A stretch of DNA of 14,908 bases from Clostridia bacterium (GTDB lineage: Bacteria; Bacillota; DULZ01), in assembly GCA_012520135.1 (NCBI GenBank), contig JAAYOX010000174.1, positions 1 through 14,908 on the forward strand, given 5' to 3'. The notes under the pieces are model-generated. The model worked only from the letters and a program-made list of their open reading frames with translations. It made no database searches and had not been told where the DNA came from. A program made the translations under genes and the position numbers. The first letter of the stretch is position 1, and each line of letters opens with the position of its first letter. Of this stretch, positions 6,998 through 13,788 are shown in pieces.

Positions 6998-7618
6998 TTA
7001 ATCATCGGGGATTATCACCACCACTGCATTGCCTAAATTACTCTCCTCTGCCAGTTGCTCGGGAGTCAAAGTCCGGATTGTTTCCTCCGGGTAAGTTAAA
7101 TTGCGGCAGATATGGACCCGAAAAGACCCGTAAGCTCCCATCAATTTTGCCAATTCCCCAGCTTTCATCCGGCTGTCTATCAATAGGCCCATGGGCTTTC
7201 TTTCCTCCAGGTAGGGTAGTAAGGTAGCCAGGGGGCGACCGTGGAGACTGAGAAGGCAGGCATCCTGCCAGGGAAGGCCCAACCGGGCGAAAGCCACTTG
7301 GAGAGAACTGAGCCCCGGGATGACTTCCAACTCTTCCTCCAGATTGCGGCGCAGGTAACTTAATAAACTGTAGAAACCCGGATCACCGCTGACCAACACT
7401 CCCACAGTCTTGCTCCTGTCCCGGTTACGCAGGAATTGGAGTGCCGCCTCCAGATTACCGTTCAAAGAGTGAATTTCCTTATCCTGAATATCGAACAGCG
7501 CCATAGCCCGTGGAGAACCCACCAACACCTGGCATTGGGCTACGGCTGTCACCGCTGCCGGCAATAAATAGTCAGGACTTCCCGGGCCGATTCCGATTAC
7601 TTTGATGGGATTTGCCAT
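6998..7618 (-). CDS. cbiE: Cobalt-precorrin-7 C5-methyltransferase
   Basis: CbiE methylates C5 of the corrin ring and works together with CbiT. The 206 residues have the tetrapyrrole methylase fold: GIGPGSPDYLLPAA (9-22), VLVGSPRAM (31-39), SGDPGFYSLL (77-86), PGLSSLQVAFARLGLPWQDA (101-120) and SLHGR (124-128). The SSLQVAFARLGLPW...SLHGR combination is the CbiE/CobL signature. The ATG at 7618 overlaps the end of cbiD by 22 bases and has GGAGG nine bases upstream. cbiT follows after 16 bases when its preferred start is used. Confidence 0.95.
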   Translation of the reverse strand: MANPIKVIGIGPGSPDYLLPAAVTAVAQCQVLVGSPRAMALFDIQDKEIHSLNGNLEAALQFLRNRDRSKTVGVLVSGDPGFYSLLSYLRRNLEEELEVIPGLSSLQVAFARLGLPWQDACLLSLHGRPLATLLPYLEERKPMGLLIDSRMKAGELAKLMGAYGSFRVHICRNLTYPEETIRTLTPEQLAEESNLGNAVVVIIPDD

Positions 7619-8757
7619 TCTACATCGCCTCCAATCCGGCAGGCTTTTGGTCCCATGCCTATAAGCCCCCCATTAATATCAGTCATGACTACTCCAACCT
7701 GAACTTCCTCTCCCCGTAAGTACAACTCACATCGTTTCTCTGCTTCCCGGGCCAACAAGGGAAACAGGTGTTCAAAACCATGTTCCTTAACTAAGGTGAT
7801 GGCCCCTTCCGTAGTAGTTTGACTGAGCAATTCTTCCAGTAAAGAGGGAGGGGCGCCTAACACTCCCAACCAAGCAGCCATGGTTTCCAGTCGACCGTCG
7901 GAAACCCGGTTATGGGTATGGAAATTACCTCCCGCTACCTTCACTAATTTCCCCAGGTGGCCTACCAGTAGCATAGTTCGAAAACCTTCCCTGACCCCCG
8001 TTTCCAGCATATATCCCACAAAATTACTCATTTGAGCAATCATGTCGGCAGCTATGCCAAATTGTTCGATAGCGGCTTTTTCTCCGGTGCGACCGGGCAC
8101 AAGTACCAGGGTAGAGAAGCCCAAAGCTTTCACCTGGCGGACCCGGCCTATCAGGGAATACTTGAACGCTTCCTCCGACATTGGTTCCACAATCCCCGTC
8201 GTACCTAAGATAGAAATACCTCCTATGATACCTAACTGGGGATTCATCGTTTTAAGAGCCGTCTTTTCCCCTCCAGGTACTGAAATCTCAATCACCGCTC
8301 CTAAATCGCCTAAAACCTCTGTAACATTGGCAAGAATCATTTGGCGAGGCACAGGATTAATGGCCGGTTCTCCCGGTGCAACCGGCAGGCCGGGCTTGGT
8401 CACTATACCAACGCCTTCACCGGCTGTCAGTTTGATTTCCTTAGTGGAACTGGGCCAAACCCGGGCAGTAATGGTTAATCCATGGGTCTGATCGGGATCA
8501 TCTCCTCCGTCCTTGATGACGGAGGCTATAGCCCCTTCCGGCATCATCTCCTGCCGGGACAGGGGAACCCTTAAGACTCTTCCACCGGGTAGGGTTACTG
8601 CTACATTTCCTGTTGGCGGATTTCCCATCAACAGAAGGGCCGCTCCTTTAGCCGCTGCCGTTGCACAGGTGCCGGTAGTGATTCCTCGCCGCCAGGTACG
8701 CCCGCTATGCCAGACAGTTCCCAAGCCGTATTGATCTATATTCTCCTGACTACCCAC
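7597..8757 (-). CDS. cbiD: Cobalt-precorrin-5B C1-methyltransferase
   Basis: CbiD methylates C1 of cobalt-precorrin-5B. It is specific to the anaerobic pathway and unrelated in sequence to the other methylases. From GTG 8757 it is 386 residues: RRGITTGTCATAAAKGAA (23-40), VIKDGGDDPDQT (around 80-92), GGISILGTTGIVEPMS, and HLGKLVKVAGGNFHTHNR in the C-terminal half. The frame stays open upstream to another GTG at 8799, but that codon has no binding site and lies too close to the leader terminator. GTG 8757 follows a G-rich AGGGGGTGG site by about eight bases and is preferred. It is the first gene of the operon, about 300 bases from the predicted transcription start, and so is under direct riboswitch control. 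Confidence 0.93.
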   Translation of the reverse strand: MGSQENIDQYGLGTVWHSGRTWRRGITTGTCATAAAKGAALLLMGNPPTGNVAVTLPGGRVLRVPLSRQEMMPEGAIASVIKDGGDDPDQTHGLTITARVWPSSTKEIKLTAGEGVGIVTKPGLPVAPGEPAINPVPRQMILANVTEVLGDLGAVIEISVPGGEKTALKTMNPQLGIIGGISILGTTGIVEPMSEEAFKYSLIGRVRQVKALGFSTLVLVPGRTGEKAAIEQFGIAADMIAQMSNFVGYMLETGVREGFRTMLLVGHLGKLVKVAGGNFHTHNRVSDGRLETMAAWLGVLGAPPSLLEELLSQTTTEGAITLVKEHGFEHLFPLLAREAEKRCELYLRGEEVQVGVVMTDINGGLIGMGPKACRIGGDVEWQIPSK

Positions 8758-8805
8758 TGACTTGCCACCCCCTCCCGCAAAACTAACAAACAGGCTCACT
8801 TAAGA

Positions 8806-8837
8806 ACAAAAAATCCTCTGCCCGGCAGCAGAGGATT
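8806..8837 (-). terminator. Intrinsic terminator of the cobalamin riboswitch expression platform
   Basis: On the minus strand AATCCTCTGC (8837-8828), a six-base loop and GCAGAGGATT (8821-8812) form a perfect 10-bp stem that ends in a run of six U (8813-8808). It lies between the aptamer and the cbiD start, where a terminator would switch the operon off when cobalamin is bound. It may also end readthrough transcripts from pilZ, which has no clear terminator of its own. Confidence 0.85.
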
Positions 8838-8892
8838 CGTATACACGTCCTATCCATCCCCCTGCCCATACTCGTGGGTCATAACGGTGATC

Positions 8893-9045
8893 TCAGAACA
8901 AGTAGGTCTCCTGGCTTAGGTTCCACATCCTCTTACACCTTCCCGTCAGGAGTTACTCCTAACAGTGGTATCCCGTAAAAGGACTCCCCATCACAGTGGC
9001 GGTACCGCGCCGGTTTTCCACCGGACTTCCCTTAACACTTATTCC
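8893..9045 (-). promoter_or_regulatory. Cobalamin riboswitch aptamer
   Basis: Read on the minus strand, this leader has the conserved parts of the cobalamin aptamer in order: GGGAAGTCCGGTGGAAAACC (9032-9013), a small CCGGT/ACCGG hairpin (9024-9010), GCGGTACCGC (9008-8999), GCCACTG (9000-8994), and the B12 box AAGCCAGGAGACCTACTT (8917-8900). A CCCA/TGGG hairpin just downstream (about 8878-8865) could supply the loop that kisses the core. The exact ends are approximate. It regulates the cbi operon, which makes the corrin ring, so feedback repression by cobalamin is the expected logic. Confidence 0.93.
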
Positions 9046-9065
9046 GCATTTATTTAATTATGGTA

Positions 9066-9094
9066 ATTATACAGCACTGGGAGAAACAACGCAA
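9066..9094 (-). promoter_or_regulatory. Sigma-A promoter of the cbi operon
   Basis: On the minus strand, TTGCGT (9094-9089), a 17-base spacer and a perfect TATAAT (9071-9066) place the transcription start near 9059. This is just before the riboswitch and only a few bases after the pilZ stop codon. No operator-like repeat overlaps it, which agrees with control by the riboswitch alone. Confidence 0.7.
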
Positions 9095-9097
9095 CCG

Positions 9098-9502
9098 TTA
9101 GTTTCCCTTTGACTGGGATTTGGCTTGCTTGATCCGCTGTTTAATCTGTAAGCGGCCTAGTACACGTAATAACCGTTCTCGATCCCTGTCGATTAAATTT
9201 TCAAAGCGAAGACCATAGCGGAACAGCTCTCCATGAGGTTCTTTTCGTACTATGGTCCCTTCCAAGGCAAAAGATTCTCCCATGAGCTTAAAAAAGCCTT
9301 TGACGACAAAGTTTTTGTCTACAGGGATATCCAGAGGGCCCTGAAACAGTAGCCCTCCGGCACTAATATCGAGTATTTCGCCAAACATTTCCTTATCCAC
9401 GCTAACTTTCGTTCCATGAATGGAGATAATTTGAAAGCGGCAAGGCTCATTATTAACCTTGAGGCGGAAGTATTGGCGTTTATTAACGGTATTTTCAGCC
9501 AT
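9098..9502 (-). CDS. PilZ-domain protein, probable c-di-GMP receptor
   Basis: This is a small single-domain protein of 134 residues. The two c-di-GMP-binding marks of PilZ are intact: RQYFR (RxxxR, R9 and R13) near the N-terminus and DISAGG (DxSxxG, D45, S47, G50). A beta-barrel-like middle region and a basic Lys/Arg-rich tail (about 112-134) follow. It lacks the YcgR N-terminal domain and any transmembrane segment, so it is probably a soluble adaptor. ATG 9502 has GGAGGTG five bases upstream; a TTG six codons earlier is less likely. It lies 98 bases after acs and may be co-transcribed with it. That gap shows no convincing promoter or terminator. The target is unknown. Confidence 0.88.
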   Translation of the reverse strand: MAENTVNKRQYFRLKVNNEPCRFQIISIHGTKVSVDKEMFGEILDISAGGLLFQGPLDIPVDKNFVVKGFFKLMGESFALEGTIVRKEPHGELFRYGLRFENLIDRDRERLLRVLGRLQIKQRIKQAKSQSKGN

Positions 9503-9600
9503 AGAGCCACCTCCAAGCAAGGCTGCTCCGCTACCCTACAGTCTCCTATTTCTACGCCAAAGTCGCTTTTCCTTCCGCATCTATCCAAGACCAACTGCTA

Positions 9601-11502
9601 TTACTCTTCCAAAGTGGAAATATCCCCAATATCCAGGCCCAATTCCTGGGCTTTTAGTAATCGACGCATGATCTTACCACTCCGGGTTTTAGGCAAACTG
9701 CCTACAAATTGCAGTTCACTGGGAGCAGCTATGGGACCCAGCACCTCACGCACATGGGCCACGATTTGTTTACCCAATTCCTCAGAGGGTTCATTGCCTA
9801 CCCGCAGGGTGACAAAAGCTTTGATACTCTCACCCTTAATGGGATCCGGTTTACCGATAACCGCTGCCTCGGCAACCGCCGGATGACTGACTAAAGCACT
9901 TTCCACATCAGCGGTACCGATCCGGTGCCCTGCCGGATTCAAAATATCGTCGGACCGGCCCAAGAACATAATGTAGCCGTCTTCATCACGGGTAGCAACA
10001 TCACCGGTTACATAGCAGCCGGGAATAGTATTCCAGTATTGTTCATATCTTTCCGGATCATTGTAGACAGTCCTGAACATGCTGGGCCAAGGATTTTTGA
10101 TGACGAAATTACCTCCTTGACCGGTAGCTACCGGTTCTCCCTGGTTATCAACTACGTCTCCATCAATGCCAATCGCTAAAACGCCACAGTAGCCAGGCTT
10201 AGCCGGAAGGGATAGGGGAGTACATACCAGAGGTGCTCCCGTTTCCGTCTGCCACATATTATCGCAAATCCAGGCCTTGCCGTTACCACACAAGTTTCTG
10301 TAACCCCACCACCAGGCTTCAGGGTTCATAGGCTCCCCGGCACAAACAATCTGGCGAATAGAACTCAAATCATATTTCTCGATCCAATCATTGCCATAAC
10401 GCATCAACATCCGAAGCAATGTAGGTGCAGTAAAAATGCGGCTGACACCATACTTTTCAATGAGCCGGTAAAATGTACCCGGATCCGGATAGTCCGGGGC
10501 TCCTTCCCGTACCAGACAGGTAGCCCCTATGGTTAACGGGGCGTAAACAATATAACTATGGCCCACTATCCAACCGATATCCGAAGTTGACCAGTAAATG
10601 TCACTGTCGGAAATATTCATAAAGGCTTTTGCATGGTAAGCAGTACCAACCATGTAGCCGCCATGGACGAAAACTGTGCCTTTAGGCTTGCCGGTGGTGC
10701 CCGAAGTATATAAGATAAACAGGAGGTCTTCCGCATCCATTACTTCCGCTTCACATTCATGAGAAGCATTAGCCATTAATTCATCCAAATCATGCTCTTT
10801 GGGACCCAGAGGCCTTTTCTCCTCATGGCGACGATGAACAATAACGCTCTCCACCACATCTAAACCTTCTACCGCGTTGCGAACGATATCCAAGAGCTCT
10901 ACAGTTTTCCCTCGCCGGTAGCTAATATCGGCACAAATAACTGCCTTGGCCTCAGCATCCACAATCCTATCTCTTAAAGCCCCGTGGCCCAAACCGGCAT
11001 ACACCACACTATGTACGGCGCCAATTCTGGCACAAGCCAACATAGATATGATTCCTTCGGGGGTAAGGGGCATATAGATACAGACCCGATCACCTTTGCC
11101 AACGCCGAGTCCTTTAAGTACATTGGCCATCTTGTTTACATAAAACAACAGTTGCCGGTAACTAAAGACCCGTTCTTCTCCGTCTTCACCTTCCCAGATT
11201 AGTGCTACTTTGTTTTTCTTGGCACCTTGAACGTGGCGATCCAGACAATTGTAAGTGATGTTAGTCTGTCCACCGACAAACCATTTGGCATAAGGATACT
11301 GCCAGTCTAATACCCGATCCCACTCCTTAAACCAATGAAAATCCCGGGCTACTTTATCCCAAAAGCCCTCCAAATCAGCCAATGATGCCCGGTGCGTCTC
11401 TTGCCAGTCTTTAATGTAAGCATCACTGGCTACCAGATCCGCCGGCGGTTGGACTACCTCATCTGCACCCAGCAAAGCATTGAATTGACCGTTTTCACTC
11501 AT
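9601..11502 (-). CDS. acs: Acetyl-CoA synthetase (AMP-forming acetate/acyl-CoA ligase)
   Basis: This enzyme activates acetate, or a similar short acid, with ATP and CoA to acyl-CoA, AMP and pyrophosphate. It has 633 residues (the family has about 650). Marks are RIGAVHSVVYAG (159-170), the phosphate-binding YTSGTTGKPKG (265-275), SDIGWIVGHSY (307-317), CAGEP (387-391), WQTETG (417-422), TGD (499-501), the hinge region GRSDDILNPAGHR (515-527) and PKTRSGK (604-610) with catalytic, potentially acetylated K610. At the acyl-pocket positions defined in characterised Acs enzymes I read I312, V313, A388 and W417. Trp is kept, which supports a short acid, but Ala replaces the usual Val. An AGGAGG site lies 11 bases before the ATG. 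Acetate is most likely; propionate is possible. Confidence 0.9.
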   Translation of the reverse strand: MSENGQFNALLGADEVVQPPADLVASDAYIKDWQETHRASLADLEGFWDKVARDFHWFKEWDRVLDWQYPYAKWFVGGQTNITYNCLDRHVQGAKKNKVALIWEGEDGEERVFSYRQLLFYVNKMANVLKGLGVGKGDRVCIYMPLTPEGIISMLACARIGAVHSVVYAGLGHGALRDRIVDAEAKAVICADISYRRGKTVELLDIVRNAVEGLDVVESVIVHRRHEEKRPLGPKEHDLDELMANASHECEAEVMDAEDLLFILYTSGTTGKPKGTVFVHGGYMVGTAYHAKAFMNISDSDIYWSTSDIGWIVGHSYIVYAPLTIGATCLVREGAPDYPDPGTFYRLIEKYGVSRIFTAPTLLRMLMRYGNDWIEKYDLSSIRQIVCAGEPMNPEAWWWGYRNLCGNGKAWICDNMWQTETGAPLVCTPLSLPAKPGYCGVLAIGIDGDVVDNQGEPVATGQGGNFVIKNPWPSMFRTVYNDPERYEQYWNTIPGCYVTGDVATRDEDGYIMFLGRSDDILNPAGHRIGTADVESALVSHPAVAEAAVIGKPDPIKGESIKAFVTLRVGNEPSEELGKQIVAHVREVLGPIAAPSELQFVGSLPKTRSGKIMRRLLKAQELGLDIGDISTLEE

Positions 11503-11602
11503 AAATTAAAATGCCTCCTCTTAAAACATGATCCAATATTCTAAATATTCTAACACGGGTTTGATTATCCTTTTTTTGCCGCAAAATTTTTTGCAATTAT
11601 TT

Positions 11603-11634
11603 AACCCCGGCAGGAACCTGTCCTTACCGGGGTT
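11603..11634 (-). terminator. Hairpin, probable terminator of the ABC transporter operon
   Basis: AACCCCGG (11603-11610) pairs perfectly with CCGGGGTT (11627-11634), with a further AGG/CCT pairing inside. In the leftward transcript the stem follows the last permease stop codon by about 60 bases and is followed by UUAAAUAAUU, a poor U tract. It is a plausible but imperfect intrinsic terminator. The rest of the 11503-11692 gap holds a 12-base palindrome (11653-11664), GCAAAA/TTTTGC complementarity (11581-11594) and a TTAGAATA direct repeat (about 11535-11554). I found no gene in it. Confidence 0.45.
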
Positions 11635-11692
11635 TCAATGGAGTATACGTTCGGGCAATTGCCCTTCTTTTTATTTACAACTTGCGATTGTA

Positions 11693-12676
11693 CTAGCGTT
11701 CCTCGCGGAAATAGGGTATGCCCAGGCCGGCAGGGGGTTCGTTCTCCCGCCTGCGACGCATGGAGACGACTACCAGGACGATAATGGTCACCAAATAAGG
11801 CAGCATCTTGAATAGTTCCATGGAGCGCCGGGTCAAATCCGGAATGTAGAAGAAAAGCCAGAAAAGCATACCGAACAGGTAGGCACCCCAGATGCCCTTT
11901 TTGGGCTTCCAACCGGAGAAAATAACCAAAGCCACAGCCAGCCAGCCCAGGCGTTCAATGCCGCCGTCACTGTCCCAGGTGCCCTTGGTATAATCCATCA
12001 CGTAGAAGAGACCGCCCAGCCCGGAGATGCCCGCACCAATACAGGTAGCCAAATACTTATATAAGATAACCTTGATGCCTGCCGCATCAGCGGTACCGGG
12101 GTTTTCACCTACAGCACGCAGGTTTAGTCCTATACTGGTGCGATTAATAAACCAGTCAACAAACAGCGCTACAGCCACAGCCAGGTAGACCATAAAACCA
12201 AAACCGAGGAGCATGCCCAACACCGGAGGCAAATCCTGAGCAAAGGGCAAACTGGCCCTAAAAGCAGAACTGGTGGTGGCTACGGAAATCTGGCCTACAC
12301 CGCCGGCCAATCTGTTCAAAGAACCGCCGAAAAAGTTGGCGAAACCGCCGGCAAATATGGTTAATGCCAAGCCGGTGACAATCTGATTAGTTCTCAAAGT
12401 AATGGTCAGAACGCTGAAAATGAGCCCGCCCAAGGTAGCAGCCAAAAAGGCCGAAGCCATAGCGATTAGGATACAGACCAGCTTATTGGGTTCAGGATTA
12501 TTCATTTCATAGAAGAACACACCCATGAGCCCTACAATACCGCCCAAATACATGATACCCGGAACACCCAAGTTAAGGTTACCGGATTTCTCGGCCAGAG
12601 TCTCACCGGTAGATCCATAGAGAATAACGGTACCGAACATAATACCGGCTTGTAATAGTGCTATCAGTTGTGTCAT
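11693..12676 (-). CDS. ABC transporter permease, YufQ-like (BmpA-type purine/nucleoside uptake)
   Basis: This is an inner-membrane permease of the BPD_transp_2 family, 327 residues with about eight hydrophobic segments. The N-terminal STGETLAEKSGNLNLGVPGI (22-41) is the hallmark of the second permease of YufOPQ/NupPQ-type importers; most relatives have VEG where this one has VPG. TNQIVTGLALTIFAGG (96-111), AVGENPGTADAAGI and GAGISGLGGLFYV also fit. ATG 12676 overlaps the previous permease by four bases (ATGA) and has a perfect AAGGAGGT site. It pairs with the 12673-13788 permease to form the channel. Known relatives carry nucleosides or purines. The substrate cannot be read from sequence, and no binding lipoprotein is in the window. 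Confidence 0.88.
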   Translation of the reverse strand: MTQLIALLQAGIMFGTVILYGSTGETLAEKSGNLNLGVPGIMYLGGIVGLMGVFFYEMNNPEPNKLVCILIAMASAFLAATLGGLIFSVLTITLRTNQIVTGLALTIFAGGFANFFGGSLNRLAGGVGQISVATTSSAFRASLPFAQDLPPVLGMLLGFGFMVYLAVAVALFVDWFINRTSIGLNLRAVGENPGTADAAGIKVILYKYLATCIGAGISGLGGLFYVMDYTKGTWDSDGGIERLGWLAVALVIFSGWKPKKGIWGAYLFGMLFWLFFYIPDLTRRSMELFKMLPYLVTIIVLVVVSMRRRRENEPPAGLGIPYFREER

Positions 12677-13788
12677 GCCTGTACCTCCTTCTGCTTGCCG
12701 CCTCGAAATTTGACCTTATAGTCAATGAAGAATTCGCTGCCCATGACGAAGAACAGGATGATACCCACCAACATATTCGACACATGGTTGTTCAAGTTAT
12801 AGCGCGACGCAATCTCAATGGCTCCTTTATCCAGGAATACCAGCAGTGCGGTGATAAGTATCATCACAAAGGGATTGAATTTGGCAAGCCAGGCCACGAT
12901 AATAGCGGTAAAGCCCCGCCCTCCGGCGGTGCTGGTGGAGATAGTATGGCTGGCACCTGATACAGCCAGGAATCCGGCAATACCGCAGATAGCACCGGAG
13001 ATAAAGGTTGTGCGCATGATGACCTTGGGCACATTCATGGCGGCATAACGGGCAGTGTTCTGACTTTCGCCTACCACAGCCACCTCATAGCCCTGCTTGC
13101 TGTAGCGCAGGTAGACAAACATAATTACCGTCAATGTCAGAACCAGGATCACGTTTAAAGCATAGGCCTGACCGAATAGCTCCGGAAACCAGCCGATCTT
13201 GGTTCTGGCATTAATCACCCCAACGGTGTTGGAGCCGATGGGGTTTTCCCAAAGGGCCACAAAATAAGCTGTGAGTTGAATAGCGATATAGTTCATCATC
13301 AAAGTGAACAGGGTTTCGTTAGTGCCCCATTTAGCTTTGAAAAAACCCGGAATCCAACCCCAGATGCCGCCGGCCACAATGCTCAGCACAAACATTAAAA
13401 GCATCATCGGCAGGGTGCTGAGGTAACCGCTCAAATGAATCATGCAGAAGGCAGAAGCAATTCCGCCCAACAGGATCTGGCCTTCCGCACCGATATTCCA
13501 GAAACGCATTTTAAAAGCCGGTGCCAGACCAAGAGCGATACATAACAGCATCATCATATCGCGGATGGTTACCCACATGCGTTTGTTGGTGCCGAAAGCC
13601 CCTTCAAACATAGCGACGTATACCTTCAGGGGATTCAGTTTTACAATGGCGAAAATGATAATAGCGCAAATGATCAAAGCTGCCAGTAAGGCAAGAGCCC
13701 GGATACCCATGGCCTTCCATACGGGGATTGGCACACCGCGCTTGGAAATGCGCACAAAGGGCTCTACGCATGTATTGTCATTTTTCAT
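12673..13788 (-). CDS. ABC transporter permease, YufP-like (BmpA-type purine/nucleoside uptake)
   Basis: This is an inner-membrane permease of 371 residues. A hydrophilic N-terminus (1-27) is followed by a strong first transmembrane segment (about 28-50) and roughly eight to nine more. The family motif NIGAEGQILLGG (98-109) marks the first permease of BmpA/YufNOPQ importers. TNETLFTLMMNYIA (156-169), VGESQNTARYAAM (239-251) and GGRGFTAIIVAWLAKFNP (289-306) are further conserved points. ATGA overlaps on both sides (13785-13788 with the ATPase, 12673-12676 with the second permease) tie the three genes into one operon. A GGAGG site lies inside the end of the ATPase gene. The family is clear; the transported compound is inferred to be a purine or nucleoside. 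Confidence 0.9.
   Translation of the reverse strand: MKNDNTCVEPFVRISKRGVPIPVWKAMGIRALALLAALIICAIIIFAIVKLNPLKVYVAMFEGAFGTNKRMWVTIRDMMMLLCIALGLAPAFKMRFWNIGAEGQILLGGIASAFCMIHLSGYLSTLPMMLLMFVLSIVAGGIWGWIPGFFKAKWGTNETLFTLMMNYIAIQLTAYFVALWENPIGSNTVGVINARTKIGWFPELFGQAYALNVILVLTLTVIMFVYLRYSKQGYEVAVVGESQNTARYAAMNVPKVIMRTTFISGAICGIAGFLAVSGASHTISTSTAGGRGFTAIIVAWLAKFNPFVMILITALLVFLDKGAIEIASRYNLNNHVSNMLVGIILFFVMGSEFFIDYKVKFRGGKQKEVQA

Noticed and set aside
8042..8491. A 149-codon rightward frame opposite cbiD
   Set aside because: It is Pro/Ser/Thr-rich and low in complexity, as expected from the complement of a conserved gene, and cbiD on the other strand is clear.
8758..8799. Upstream GTG (8799) as the start of cbiD
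   Set aside because: It has no ribosome binding site and lies directly after the leader terminator. GTG 8757 has a G-rich binding site and gives a more usual protein length.
11653..11664. GGGCAATTGCCC as a rightward terminator with a following T run
   Set aside because: A perfect palindrome with no loop makes a poor hairpin, and no rightward gene ends there.
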